A stretch of DNA of 64,000 nucleotides from Providencia sp. R33 (GTDB taxonomy: Bacteria; Pseudomonadota; Gammaproteobacteria; Enterobacterales; Enterobacteriaceae), in the NCBI RefSeq assembly GCF_019343475.1, contig NZ_CP072453.1, positions 2,728,001 to 2,792,000 on the forward strand, read 5' to 3'. Below the pieces are notes generated by a model. It saw only the letters and a program-made list of their open reading frames with translations. It was not told where the DNA came from and searched no databases. How positions within the stretch are numbered: position 1 is the stretch's first letter; each line of letters starts with the position of its first letter. Position numbers and translations under genes: made by a program. Below are positions 53,292 to 63,197 of this stretch, piece by piece.

Positions 53292-53948
53292 ATGAGTGCA
53301 ACCGCGCTTGGCATGATAATCTTCGCTTACCTTTGTGGATCAGTTTCCAGTGCAATACTGATCTGCCGTATAGCGAGACTACCCGACCCCCGTCAACACG
53401 GCTCTGGTAACCCCGGTGCAACTAACGTCTTACGCGTTGGAGGCAAAGCCGCCGCCGCCGCCGTACTACTTTGCGACGTTTTAAAAGGGATGATCCCCGT
53501 TTGGCTGGCTTACTATCTCAATGTGCCCCCATTCTATCTTGGCTTTGTCGCAATTGCAGCCTGCCTCGGGCATATTTATCCCATTTTCTTTCACTTTAAA
53601 GGTGGAAAAGGGGTAGCTACTGCATTTGGTTCTATCGCCGCTATTGGCTGGGATCTTTCAGGGTTAGTGGCAGGAACATGGTTACTCACCGTTCTACTCA
53701 GTGGCTATTCATCTTTGGGCGCGATTGTTAGTGCGCTGTTAGCGCCATTTTACGTTTGGTGGTTTAAGCCTGAATTTACCTTCCCTGTCGCCATGCTATC
53801 GTGCTTGGTGTTAGTGCGTCACCACGGCAATATTCAACGCTTATGGCGCGGGCAAGAAAGTCGTATTTGGCAAAAATTGAAAAATAAAAAACAGAAAACA
53901 AATAAAGAAATTGCTCAAGAAACCAAAGAGCAAGAACTAGACGACTAA
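53292..53948 (+). CDS. plsY: Glycerol-3-phosphate acyltransferase PlsY
   Basis: 218 residues from ATG 53292 (GGAG 7 nt upstream); E. coli 205. Inner-membrane enzyme transferring acyl groups from acyl-phosphate to glycerol-3-phosphate, giving the substrate of PlsC. Five membrane segments; motif 1 GSGNPGATNVLR, motif 2 FKGGKGVAT and motif 3 near VRHHGNIQRL are intact. The charged C-terminal tail (KNKKQKTNKEIAQETKEQ) is longer than in E. coli. A terminator follows. Confidence 0.96.
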   Translation: MSATALGMIIFAYLCGSVSSAILICRIARLPDPRQHGSGNPGATNVLRVGGKAAAAAVLLCDVLKGMIPVWLAYYLNVPPFYLGFVAIAACLGHIYPIFFHFKGGKGVATAFGSIAAIGWDLSGLVAGTWLLTVLLSGYSSLGAIVSALLAPFYVWWFKPEFTFPVAMLSCLVLVRHHGNIQRLWRGQESRIWQKLKNKKQKTNKEIAQETKEQELDD

Positions 53949-53968
53949 ATATACATTCCCAACCTTAT

Positions 53969-53999
53969 CTAAAAGAGCTGAAAATCAGCTCTTTTTTAT
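53969..53999 (+). terminator. Terminator after plsY
   Basis: Stem AAAAGAGCTGA/TCAGCTCTTTT with a three-base loop, followed by further T, about 20 bp after the plsY stop. Confidence 0.92.
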
Positions 54000-54227
54000 T
54001 CCTTAATGCTTGCTAAAAATTTCCTAAAAAAATATCTCTAAATAACAATAGCGTTTAATCCTTTCTTAAAACTGTACCAGTAGCAATTTGTGCTGTTGTT
54101 ACATTTTAGCCATAACTAGCGCACACTTTTAAAAAAAAGTTAATTTATTGCAAATTTATTACTAATGAATATTTAAAAGCTGTCGACTATATAAAAGGAA
54201 AATTAAACAATAATAATGGTATTTATC

Positions 54228-55760
54228 ATGAGCAGAACTCCTTATATCACTCAAAACGAACATATCTTAGATGAAGATATTACACTTATGACCACTAGCG
54301 ACCTACAAGGAAACATTGTTCACGCTAATGATTTCTTTGTTCAAGTTAGTGGTTATGAATTGGATGAATTATTAACACGCCCACACAATATTATCCGGCA
54401 CCCTGATATGCCAAAGCAGGCATTTGCGGATATGTGGGCAACGCTGAAAAAAGGCGAACCGTGGACTGGCATTGTCAAAAATAGGCGTAAAAATGGCGAC
54501 CATTATTGGGTAAGAGCCAATATTATTCCCATGGAACGCAAAGGTGTTATTACGGGTTATATGTCGATTCGAACACGTGCTACCCGCCAAGAAATCGCCT
54601 CTGTGGAACCCTTATATGCAGCAATGAATGAAAATAGGAGCCAAAAAAAAATCTTTAAGGGCATTGTGCTTTCCAAAAATTGGCCTTTTCACCTATCTAC
54701 TCTCTCAACACGTTGGCGAATTCGACTCACCCTAAGTCTGTTATTTGCGTTTTGGATGGCGATAGCGAGTTTAGCTGGGTTGCAAAACAACTCGTTACTT
54801 ATCGCAAGCTTATGCACCTTTGTTACACTGTTAATTGTCAATATTATCTTTGAACGAATATTGGCCTCCCCCCTTGAAAACATCATGGCCCAAGCTCTGG
54901 GGATTGCACGAGGTAACCGCCACAGCGTCAATCATATGCAGCGTACAGATGAAATTGGCCAGCTATTGCGCTCCGTCGGGCAACTTGGCCTTGTGTGCCG
55001 CTGGCTGATAAAAGATGTTTCTGAACAAGTGGATAGCGTACGAAAAGGTAGCCAATCTTTAGTCGTCGACTGTAGTGAGTTAGATACTCATACCCAAAGA
55101 ACGGTAGGGTATATGCAGCAAACTGTGGCTACGATGAACCAAATGGCTGTTTCGGTAAAAATGAATGCAGACAACACTATTCAAGTTGACCAGCTTTCGA
55201 ATGCAACCAGTGAAACCGCAGTGAGTGGTGGTGCGATGATGGAAGCCGTGGTTGGTACCATGGATGAAATTGTTCATAGCACCAATAAAATCAACTCAAT
55301 TACCGATGTCATAAAAGATATCGCCTTCCAAACCAATATATTAGCGCTTAATGCCGCAGTGGAAGCCGCTCGTGCAGGGGAACAAGGCAAAGGCTTTGCG
55401 GTGGTGGCTAATGAAGTTCGCAGCTTAGCAAGCCGTAGTGCGAGCGCCGTTAATGATATTCGTGAATTAATTAATGACTGTGAGAAAAAGGTCAATTCAG
55501 GGAAAAATCAGGTACATACCGCAGGGGACACAATGAAAAACATTGTTGACCAAGTACAAAATGTCACCCAGCTCATCACACATATTAGTCAAGCAACATC
55601 TGAACAAGCTGCGGGTATTTCTGACATCACTCAAGCGGTCAGTGAATTAGAAACCATTACGCAGCAAAGCACACTATTGGTTGAGCAAAGTACAGAGACG
55701 TCAAACATGGTGAAAGACCGTTCAATACGCCTTGAAGAAGCGGTGATTGTTTTACATTAA
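54228..55760 (+). CDS. aer: Aerotaxis receptor Aer
   Basis: 510 residues from ATG 54228 (E. coli 506); an ATG at 54216 would add four. The N-terminal PAS domain (about 10-120) binds FAD and reads redox state: FVQVSGYELDELLTRPHNII and NRRKNGDHYWVRAN. Two short hydrophobic segments (LTLSLLFAFWMAIASLAGL and LLIASLCTFVTLLIVNIIF) anchor it, then HAMP and the signalling hairpin with the tip FQTNILALNAAVEAARAGEQ that contacts CheA/CheW. It senses energy state to guide swimming. It implies a motile host or ancestor; no other chemotaxis gene lies in the window. Confidence 0.95.
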   Translation: MSRTPYITQNEHILDEDITLMTTSDLQGNIVHANDFFVQVSGYELDELLTRPHNIIRHPDMPKQAFADMWATLKKGEPWTGIVKNRRKNGDHYWVRANIIPMERKGVITGYMSIRTRATRQEIASVEPLYAAMNENRSQKKIFKGIVLSKNWPFHLSTLSTRWRIRLTLSLLFAFWMAIASLAGLQNNSLLIASLCTFVTLLIVNIIFERILASPLENIMAQALGIARGNRHSVNHMQRTDEIGQLLRSVGQLGLVCRWLIKDVSEQVDSVRKGSQSLVVDCSELDTHTQRTVGYMQQTVATMNQMAVSVKMNADNTIQVDQLSNATSETAVSGGAMMEAVVGTMDEIVHSTNKINSITDVIKDIAFQTNILALNAAVEAARAGEQGKGFAVVANEVRSLASRSASAVNDIRELINDCEKKVNSGKNQVHTAGDTMKNIVDQVQNVTQLITHISQATSEQAAGISDITQAVSELETITQQSTLLVEQSTETSNMVKDRSIRLEEAVIVLH

Positions 55761-55984
55761 CTTTTGATAACATAAAAAAGGGCTGTTTAACCACAGCCCT
55801 CAGACTGCTGACAAACCGATTAGGTTTGGCGGCAGGTTTGATAGGTTTTGGAAAAATTAAGGAAAATCAATTCATTGATTTTCGGCTGATAACACAAAGC
55901 AGGAAAAACCACGTTTTTATCCTGCTTTGTCAACAACCTCAGGGCTGTTTAAACACAGCCCTTTATTGTTGATATGGATGCATG
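55761..55984. other. aer-tsaD spacer with five hairpins
   Basis: Five stem-loops in about 185 bp: AGGGCTGT/ACAGCCCT (55779-55800); CAAACC/GGTTTG (55812-55828); GAAAATCAAT/ATTGATTTTC (55862-55883); ACAAAGCAGG/CCTGCTTTGT with an inner AAAAAC/GTTTTT (55894-55930); and a second AGGGCTGT/ACAGCCCT (55941-55962). The first has six T on the minus strand and suits termination of tsaD; the last has TTTATTG on the plus strand. The purpose of the middle ones is unknown. Confidence 0.6.
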
Positions 55985-57004
55985 CTATTTTTCTAGCGGA
56001 GGTAATTCTGCTAGCGGCCAACGTGGGCGCACTGTCACGCCTAAGCCAGTCGTTGTACCACCTTTAAGGCGGATCAGTCCTGCAAGCGCAATCATCGCGC
56101 CATTGTCAGTACAGAATTCAGGGCGCGCGTAGAATACTTCACCACCACGTTGCTTCAGCACCTCTTCCATCTTGGCACGAAGTGCGCGGTTTGCACTAAC
56201 TCCACCCGCCATAACCAGACGTTTGAAGCCTGTTTGCTCAAGCGCTCGCTTACATTTTATAGCCAGTGTATCAACCACTGCATCTTCAAACGCACGCGCA
56301 ATATCAGCGCGAGTCTGGTCGTCATCGGCGTTTTCACGAATAGTATTCGCCGCAAAGGTTTTTAACCCTGAAAAGCTGAAATCTAAACCAGGCCTGTCAG
56401 TCATAGGCCTTGGGAAAACAAAGCGCCCTGGAGTACCTTGTTGCGCCATTCGGGATAAAACGGGACCACCGGGGTAATCTAACCCTAACAATTTTGCCGT
56501 TTTATCGAAGGCTTCCCCTGCGGCATCATCAATGGACTCGCCTAATAGCTCATATTCTCCAATGCCTGTCACACTAATCAATTGTGTGTGGCCGCCAGAA
56601 ACCAGCAATGCAACGAATGGAAACTCGGGGCTTTTTTCTTCTAACATAGGCGCCAACAAGTGACCTTCCATGTGGTGAACAGCCACTGCGGGTACATTCC
56701 AAGCGAACGCTAACGAACGCCCCACTGTTGCACCAACCATTAATGCACCCACTAGACCAGGGCCTGCGGTATACGCGACGGCATCGATGTCTTCACGGGT
56801 TAAATTGGCTTCTTTCAGTGCGGCTTGAATTAATGGCACTGTTTTACGAATATGGTCACGAGATGCCAGTTCAGGCACAACACCGCCGTAATCAGCGTGG
56901 ACTTTAATTTGGCTGTATAATTGGTTGGCGAGTAAGCCAAGCTCATCGTCATAGATTGCGATACCAGTTTCATCGCAAGAAGTTTCGATACCTAAAACAC
57001 GCAT
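55985..57004 (-). CDS. tsaD: tRNA N6-adenosine threonylcarbamoyltransferase TsaD
   Basis: 339 residues (E. coli 337). Catalytic subunit that with TsaB/TsaE attaches threonylcarbamoyl to A37 of ANN-decoding tRNAs. ASKHA fold: GIETSCDETGIAIYD at the N-terminus, metal-binding HxxxH in VHHMEGHLLAPM, and VMAGGVSANRALR near the C-terminus. ATG at 57004. Divergent from rpsU as in E. coli. Confidence 0.97.
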   Translation of the reverse strand: MRVLGIETSCDETGIAIYDDELGLLANQLYSQIKVHADYGGVVPELASRDHIRKTVPLIQAALKEANLTREDIDAVAYTAGPGLVGALMVGATVGRSLAFAWNVPAVAVHHMEGHLLAPMLEEKSPEFPFVALLVSGGHTQLISVTGIGEYELLGESIDDAAGEAFDKTAKLLGLDYPGGPVLSRMAQQGTPGRFVFPRPMTDRPGLDFSFSGLKTFAANTIRENADDDQTRADIARAFEDAVVDTLAIKCKRALEQTGFKRLVMAGGVSANRALRAKMEEVLKQRGGEVFYARPEFCTDNGAMIALAGLIRLKGGTTTGLGVTVRPRWPLAELPPLEK

Positions 57005-57082
57005 TGCACTACCCTTGTTTATTTCATAGGCGCAAGTCTATCACTATTTTCGAACTATCGCGCAATTTATGTTGGCAAAAGG

Positions 57083-57111
57083 CTGACTTTCCTTGTTGTA
57101 TAGTCTATAAT
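57083..57111 (+). promoter_or_regulatory. Promoter candidate for rpsU-dnaG-rpoD
   Basis: CTGACT (57083-57088), 17-bp spacer, TATAAT (57106-57111), giving a leader of about 215 nt before rpsU. It occupies the tsaD-rpsU spacer (57005-57333), where no gene was recognised. Confidence 0.5.
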
Positions 57112-57279
57112 CAACCCCCTGTAATAAAAATTTCGTGTGGCTAATTCTCATTATTATCTGGTTTTGTTTGCTTTTTCATCGAACGAGCTGCAAATCAGGT
57201 AATCTTGTGTGATTCAATTTTATACGGCACTTTACAAACCCGTACTCATTGAAGTAAAATTCCGCACCATTTTAAATGA

Positions 57280-57549
<270 letters not shown>

Positions 57550-57654
57550 TTGATTGCGGTATTACCCGCATTCAAAACAGACGATAGCTAATATAAGAAT
57601 TGAGTCACTCTCGTAGTTATTTTTTTCTTGTAGTAGTCATAGCTAAGCAGTTAA

Positions 57655-57685
57655 AGGCCGTGCTTTCCTAAAGGAAGCGCGGCTT
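57655..57685 (+). terminator. Hairpin between rpsU and dnaG
   Basis: Long stem AGGCCGTGCTTTCC/GGAAGCGCGGCTT with one bulge and a TAAA loop. It matches the position of the E. coli partial terminator that makes dnaG less abundant than rpsU; the U-tract is weak (TTATTAT), consistent with partial read-through. Confidence 0.7.
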
Positions 57686-57718
57686 ATTATCGTTCATCAA
57701 CAGGCGAAAAAGAGGCTT

Positions 57719-59464
57719 ATGGCTGGACGAATTCCGCGTTCATTTATCAATGACTTGTTAGCAAGAACAGACATCATTGATTTAGTCGATGCAAAAGTCC
57801 CATTAAAAAAACAGGGTAAAAACCATCACGCTTGCTGTCCGTTCCATAACGAAAAAACACCTTCTTTTACCGTTAACGGTGAAAGGCAGTTCTATTATTG
57901 TTTTGGTTGTGGTGCCCATGGTAACGCTATCGATTTTTTGATGAATTACGACAAACTCGATTTTGTCGAAGCCATTGAAGAGCTTTCTGCATTACATGGC
58001 CTTGATGTTCCATACGAAAAAGGAACAGGTGCAAGCCAAATAGAATTACATCAACGACAAAACTTGTATCAGTTGATGGAGAAAATTAACCAATTTTACT
58101 GCGCTGCCTTAAATCATCCCTCGGCAAGTAAAGCCAAGGATTATTTAAGCCAACGTGGTTTGAGCCCAGAAATTATTGAGCATTTTTCCATTGGTTTCGC
58201 CCCTCCAGGCTGGGACAATTTGCTCAAGAAATTTGCAGTAAACCCTGACAGTCGCAAACAGCTTGATGATGCAGGCATGTTAGTGACTAATGATAATGGC
58301 CGTGTCTATGACCGCTTTAGAGAGCGAGTCATGTTTCCCATTCGGGATAGACGAGGTCGTGTTATCGCCTTTGGTGGCCGTGTATTAGGGGATGCATTAC
58401 CCAAATATTTGAACTCACCAGAAACGGATATTTTCCATAAAGGCCGCCAATTATTTGGTCTTTATGAAGCAACACAAAACAGCAGTGAATTAGCGAAGTT
58501 ATTAGTTGTCGAAGGTTATATGGATGTAGTGGCATTGGCTCAGTATGACATCCGCTATGCGGTAGCATCACTGGGAACCTCAACCACCTCAGAACACATT
58601 CAGTTACTTTATCGTTCTACAGATACTGTTATCTGCTGTTATGATGGGGACCGAGCTGGCCGCGAAGCTGCATGGCGTGCATTAGAAACCGCCCTACCTT
58701 ATCTAACAGATGGCCGTCAACTACGCTTTATGTTTTTGCCTGACGGTGAAGACCCTGATTCATTGGTACGTAAAGAAGGTAAAGATGCCTTTGAGCAGCG
58801 CATGCAAACGGCACAAACGCTGTCAGGTTTTTTATTTGATTCACTCGTACCACAAGTAGATTTAACCACCCAGGAAGGGAAAGCAAAATTTAGTAAGCTT
58901 GCTATCCCTTTGATTAAACAGATACCGGGTGAAACTTTGCGCCTTTATATGGCGCAAGAGCTAGGAAATTTTATTGGTATACCAGATATTTCTCAGGTTC
59001 TTGCTATTATTGATAGAGAGAACACCGAGCAAGTTAACTATCAGGCACCAAAATTAAAACCGACAACAATGCGAATTCTTATCGCATTGTTAGTGCAAAA
59101 TCCGAACTTTTCGGAGCTTGTTCCCTCGTTAGAGGGAATTGCCCATATCCAAATGCCGGGGCTTTCTCTATTTCAGGAACTGGTCGATGTATGCCGTTCC
59201 ACCCCTGGAATGACGACTGGGCAGTTGCTAGAGCGTTATCGAGATAATAATTTTTCGAAACAGCTTGAAAAACTAGCAACATGGAACGATATAGAAATAG
59301 AGGAGATAGCGGAAAATACCTTTATAGATGCATTAAATCATCTATTTAATAGCGCACTCAGCGAACGTTTCGACTATTTAATGGCGAAAGCTCGCACACA
59401 AAGTCTGACCCCGCAGGAGCGCGAAGAGGTGCACTTAATTACGCTATCGCGAGTTAAAACATAA
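57719..59464 (+). CDS. dnaG: DNA primase DnaG
   Basis: 581 residues, identical in length to E. coli. Makes RNA primers at the fork. The CHC2 zinc finger (CCPFHNEKTPSF then YYCFGCGAHG, about residues 39-65), the RNA polymerase domain, TOPRIM core VVEGYMDVVAL and YDGDRAGREAAW, and the C-terminal DnaB-binding domain are all present. ATG at 57719 with AGAGG upstream. It lies 169 bp after rpsU and 189 bp before rpoD. Confidence 0.98.
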   Translation: MAGRIPRSFINDLLARTDIIDLVDAKVPLKKQGKNHHACCPFHNEKTPSFTVNGERQFYYCFGCGAHGNAIDFLMNYDKLDFVEAIEELSALHGLDVPYEKGTGASQIELHQRQNLYQLMEKINQFYCAALNHPSASKAKDYLSQRGLSPEIIEHFSIGFAPPGWDNLLKKFAVNPDSRKQLDDAGMLVTNDNGRVYDRFRERVMFPIRDRRGRVIAFGGRVLGDALPKYLNSPETDIFHKGRQLFGLYEATQNSSELAKLLVVEGYMDVVALAQYDIRYAVASLGTSTTSEHIQLLYRSTDTVICCYDGDRAGREAAWRALETALPYLTDGRQLRFMFLPDGEDPDSLVRKEGKDAFEQRMQTAQTLSGFLFDSLVPQVDLTTQEGKAKFSKLAIPLIKQIPGETLRLYMAQELGNFIGIPDISQVLAIIDRENTEQVNYQAPKLKPTTMRILIALLVQNPNFSELVPSLEGIAHIQMPGLSLFQELVDVCRSTPGMTTGQLLERYRDNNFSKQLEKLATWNDIEIEEIAENTFIDALNHLFNSALSERFDYLMAKARTQSLTPQEREEVHLITLSRVKT

Positions 59465-59653
59465 CACAAACCCAAAACAGAATTAGTATATAAAACGGCT
59501 TAAGTGCCGCTAAACACAAGGCAGATGCCTGTAAAATGCTGCGAAAATAAAGGGCGTAGCAAATAATAAATATTTCCCTTTGTATGTTCTTGTTGGCCGA
59601 ATGTTTCGCCAACCGACACCAATCTAAATACTCAGAAGTGTGGATACCGTCTT

Positions 59654-61507
59654 ATGGAGCAAAACCCGCAGTCGCAGCTTAAGCTACTCGTCACCAAGGG
59701 TAAAGAGCAAGGTTACTTAACCTATGCTGAGGTCAACGACCATCTGCCGGAAGATATCGTCGATTCAGATCAGATTGAAGATATCATTCAGATGATTAAT
59801 GACATGGGCATCCAGGTCATGGAAGAAGCACCTGATGCCGATGATTTGATTTTGGCTGAGAATACTTCCGATACGGATGAAGATGCAGCAGAAGCCGCTG
59901 CACAAGTTTTATCCAGTGTTGAAAGTGAAATTGGCCGTACCACTGACCCTGTCCGCATGTATATGCGTGAAATGGGGACTGTCGAGCTTCTTACCCGTGA
60001 AGGTGAGATAGACATCGCAAAACGTATTGAGGATGGTATTAATCAGGTTCAGTGCTCTGTTGCTGAATACCCTGAGGCTATCACTTATCTTCTTGAACAA
60101 TACGACCGTGTTGAAGCAGGTGAAAGCCGTCTATCTGACTTGATTACTGGCTTTGTTGACCCTAATGCAGAAGAAGATTTAGCCCCTACTGCCACCCACG
60201 TCGGCTCTGAATTACCACAAGAAGAGCTGGATAAAGACGACGATGAAGACGAAGAAGATGAAGACGGCGATGACAGCGATAGCGATGACGATAACAGCAT
60301 CGATCCTGAATTAGCGCGCCAAAAATTCTCTGATCTTCGTGAGCAGTACGAGATTACGCGTCAACATATCAAACAATATGGACGCAGCGATACAAAAACC
60401 GCAGCTGCAATTGAACAACTTTCTGAAGTGTTCAAAGAGTTCCGTTTAGTACCAAAACAATTTGACTATCTGGTCAATAACATGCGTGAAATGATGGATC
60501 GCGTTCGCTTGCAAGAACGTACCATTATGAAGCTGTGTGTTGAACAATGTAAAATGCCAAAGAAAAACTTCATCACGTTATTCAGCGGCAACGAAACCAG
60601 TGAGACTTGGTTAACGGCTGCAAAAGCCATGAACAAGCCTTGGTCTGAAAAACTGCTGGAAGTTGAAGAAGAAATTCTGCGTTGTCTGCAAAGACTGCGT
60701 CAAATTGAAGATGAAACTGGCCTGACAATTGAGCAGGTTAAAGATATCAATCGTCGTATGTCTATCGGTGAAGCGAAAGCGCGCCGTGCGAAAAAAGAGA
60801 TGGTTGAAGCGAACTTACGTCTGGTTATTTCTATCGCAAAAAAATATACCAACCGCGGTTTGCAATTCCTTGACCTGATCCAAGAAGGTAACATCGGCCT
60901 GATGAAAGCCGTTGATAAGTTTGAATATCGCCGTGGTTATAAGTTCTCAACTTATGCGACATGGTGGATCCGTCAGGCTATCACGCGTTCAATCGCCGAC
61001 CAAGCACGTACTATCCGTATTCCGGTTCATATGATTGAAACCATCAATAAATTGAACCGTATTTCTCGTCAAATGCTGCAAGAAATGGGCCGTGAGCCAT
61101 CGCCAGAAGAACTGGCTGAACGCATGCTGATGCCAGAAGATAAAATACGTAAAGTTCTGAAGATTGCGAAAGAGCCTATCTCAATGGAAACCCCTATCGG
61201 TGATGATGAAGATTCACATTTAGGCGACTTCATTGAAGATACGACTTTAGAGCTGCCTTTAGACTCAGCAACGTCAGAAAGCTTACGCTCTGCAACTCAC
61301 GAAGTTTTAGCTGGCTTAACAGCGCGTGAAGCGAAAGTCCTGCGTATGCGTTTTGGTATTGACATGAACACTGACCATACTCTTGAAGAAGTTGGTAAGC
61401 AGTTTGATGTTACCCGTGAACGTATTCGTCAGATTGAAGCGAAAGCACTACGTAAACTGCGTCACCCTAGCCGCTCAGAAGTTCTGCGCAGCTTCCTTGA
61501 TGAATAA
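59654..61507 (+). CDS. rpoD: RNA polymerase sigma factor RpoD (sigma-70)
   Basis: 617 residues (E. coli 613). Region 1.1 (1-80), region 1.2 DPVRMYMREMGTVELLTREG, a very acidic non-conserved stretch (about residues 190-220, runs of Asp/Glu), region 2.4 YATWWIRQAITRSIADQART, 3.0 HMIETINKLNRISRQ, and region 4.2 TLEEVGKQFDVTRERIRQIE are complete. ATG at 59654. Recognises the TTGACA/TATAAT-like promoters noted across this window. A strong terminator follows. Confidence 0.98.
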   Translation: MEQNPQSQLKLLVTKGKEQGYLTYAEVNDHLPEDIVDSDQIEDIIQMINDMGIQVMEEAPDADDLILAENTSDTDEDAAEAAAQVLSSVESEIGRTTDPVRMYMREMGTVELLTREGEIDIAKRIEDGINQVQCSVAEYPEAITYLLEQYDRVEAGESRLSDLITGFVDPNAEEDLAPTATHVGSELPQEELDKDDDEDEEDEDGDDSDSDDDNSIDPELARQKFSDLREQYEITRQHIKQYGRSDTKTAAAIEQLSEVFKEFRLVPKQFDYLVNNMREMMDRVRLQERTIMKLCVEQCKMPKKNFITLFSGNETSETWLTAAKAMNKPWSEKLLEVEEEILRCLQRLRQIEDETGLTIEQVKDINRRMSIGEAKARRAKKEMVEANLRLVISIAKKYTNRGLQFLDLIQEGNIGLMKAVDKFEYRRGYKFSTYATWWIRQAITRSIADQARTIRIPVHMIETINKLNRISRQMLQEMGREPSPEELAERMLMPEDKIRKVLKIAKEPISMETPIGDDEDSHLGDFIEDTTLELPLDSATSESLRSATHEVLAGLTAREAKVLRMRFGIDMNTDHTLEEVGKQFDVTRERIRQIEAKALRKLRHPSRSEVLRSFLDE

Positions 61508-61529
61508 TCATTCATTATTCGGATAGACA

Positions 61530-61560
61530 AAAACACCTGCCTAGGCAGGTGTTTTTTTAT
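61530..61560 (+). terminator. Terminator after rpoD
   Basis: 12-bp stem AAAACACCTGCC/GGCAGGTGTTTT with a two-base TA loop and a T-run, about 22 bp after the rpoD stop. Confidence 0.95.
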
Positions 61561-61570
61561 GGGCGCTATT

Positions 61571-63031
61571 TTATTTGATTATTTTATTTTTCATCATTAA
61601 GCATAACGTTGCTATAATCGCCATAGCTCCGCCAAACATCGCCACATTGAACCCCGAAGCAAAAGCAGAACGCGTGAGCTGCTCAACCAACAACGATGGC
61701 ATCGAGCCAGAATTATGAATCAAATGTTCGATTTCGTGAGAAGACATCGCGCTATTTAGCCTGTCATCATGGAGTAATTGGCTCACAGCACGGTGTGTCA
61801 TTAACGTACCCAGGAATGCAATCCCTAACGTCATCCCCGTTTGCCTTAACGCGTTCATAATGGCTGAAGCAATGCCCGAATAGGCTTTTTCAACACTCGC
61901 CATCACTAAAGCGCCAATTGCGGGTGTCGACATTCCCATTCCTGCCCCTAGAACGAATAATATCAATGCAATGGGTAAATAATGAGTTTTAGAATTAACC
62001 TGTGTCAATAACAATGAAGCGCCCGCAATTAAAATAAATCCAACGATCATTAAATGACGTACGCTTAAAAAACGGGATAATTTGCCAAACGAAAATGAAA
62101 ATATCGCCATCGCAATAAATTCTGGCGCCATACGGATACCCGCTTCAAAAGCACCCCACCCTTGCCCTTTTTGCAAAAATAGCGCAATAAAAAATACGTT
62201 ACTGTAAGTGGCAAAACCAAGCGCAAAAGAGGCCATATTATATTGAAAGAAATAGGGATTCTTTTTAAAAAGAAAAAACGGTAATAGCGGTTTTTTAACG
62301 CATTTTTCTACCCATATAAACGCTAAAACCGCCATGAGGAAAATGATTAATCCTCCCATTGTTAAATAATTTCCCCAACCTTTATCTCCTGCTTCGATTA
62401 AGGCGAAAGTTACGCTTCCTAATGCCACAACACTCAATAACTGCCCCAAAGGATCAAACGCGGCCTTATCAGGATCGGCACTTTCATCGATCCCTACGTA
62501 GCCTAAAAATAAGGTCAATAAACCGATAGGAATATTAATCAAAAAGATCGTCATCCAATCAAAAGTATCAACCAAAAATCCCCCTAAGATTGGGCCAATA
62601 ATTAATGAAAGTGCACTCACTGCCGACCAAACCCCAATAATTTTAATGCGTTCAATGTCATTATTAAAAGCTTGGGTAATAATTGAAAGTGCTCCAGGGA
62701 TCAGCGCTGCGGCGGCTATCCCTTGAATAATACGCCCAATAATTAACATCTGAGAAGACGTCGAAAATGCACAAATGGCTGAACCTAAAGTGAAAATGAC
62801 AATTCCCATTAGCCATACTTTTTTGCGCCCATAACGGTCACTAATAGGGCCAACAGAAAGGATCAATGCAGATAAGCACAATGCATATGCATCTATAATC
62901 CACTGTAACATCGACAAGCTAGCCCCCAGATCTTCGCCAATTGCAGGGAGTGCTACATTCACGATACTGATATCCAATGTTGCCATAAATGTGCCTAAAC
63001 ACACGGCAAGGATCAAAAATAACCGTCTCAT
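61571..63031 (-). CDS. DHA2 family MFS drug exporter (14 TMS)
   Basis: 486 residues from ATG 63031, which has GAGG 8 nt upstream; the open frame runs 27 codons further into the promoter. MRRLFLILAVCLGTFMATLD with ISIVNVALPAIG is the DHA2/EmrB-type start; GPISDRYGRKKVW is the MFS loop 2-3 motif A, and about fourteen helices can be traced. Family members export drugs, dyes or bile salts by proton antiport; the substrate is unknown here. A TetR-type palindrome lies over the promoter. Probably accessory, downstream of rpoD. Confidence 0.88.
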   Translation of the reverse strand: MRRLFLILAVCLGTFMATLDISIVNVALPAIGEDLGASLSMLQWIIDAYALCLSALILSVGPISDRYGRKKVWLMGIVIFTLGSAICAFSTSSQMLIIGRIIQGIAAAALIPGALSIITQAFNNDIERIKIIGVWSAVSALSLIIGPILGGFLVDTFDWMTIFLINIPIGLLTLFLGYVGIDESADPDKAAFDPLGQLLSVVALGSVTFALIEAGDKGWGNYLTMGGLIIFLMAVLAFIWVEKCVKKPLLPFFLFKKNPYFFQYNMASFALGFATYSNVFFIALFLQKGQGWGAFEAGIRMAPEFIAMAIFSFSFGKLSRFLSVRHLMIVGFILIAGASLLLTQVNSKTHYLPIALILFVLGAGMGMSTPAIGALVMASVEKAYSGIASAIMNALRQTGMTLGIAFLGTLMTHRAVSQLLHDDRLNSAMSSHEIEHLIHNSGSMPSLLVEQLTRSAFASGFNVAMFGGAMAIIATLCLMMKNKIIK

Positions 63032-63061
63032 TTCATCTACCTCATCTTCGTTTATGGCAAC

Positions 63062-63090
63062 ATCATAAAATACGACCGACCGGCGGTCAA
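63062..63090 (-). promoter_or_regulatory. Promoter and TetR-type operator for the DHA2 exporter
   Basis: On the minus strand TTGACC, 17-bp spacer, TATGAT. The spacer and -35 contain GACCGCCGGTCGGTC (63088-63074), an imperfect palindrome of GACCG half-sites, typical of TetR-family operators. Bound repressor would block RNA polymerase. No TetR gene is in the window. Confidence 0.6.
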
Positions 63091-63144
63091 TTGAAATGAG
63101 AATGAATATCATTATTTATAAAGTCAGAGAGTAAAAAATTTCTA

Positions 63145-63177
63145 CTAAAAATAAAAAAACGGCCTAATCAGCCGTTG
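63145..63177 (-). terminator. Terminator before the DHA2 exporter promoter
   Basis: On the minus strand AACGGC/GCCGTT with a seven-base loop, followed by T-rich TTTTTTATTTTT. It ends the transcript of the SnoaL-like gene and separates it from the exporter. Confidence 0.85.
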
Positions 63178-63197
63178 TTTATTAATGAAGGTGGAAA

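Noticed and set aside
60085..60300. Serine-rich minus-strand open frame
   Set aside because: It is the antisense image of the Asp/Glu-rich stretch of rpoD.
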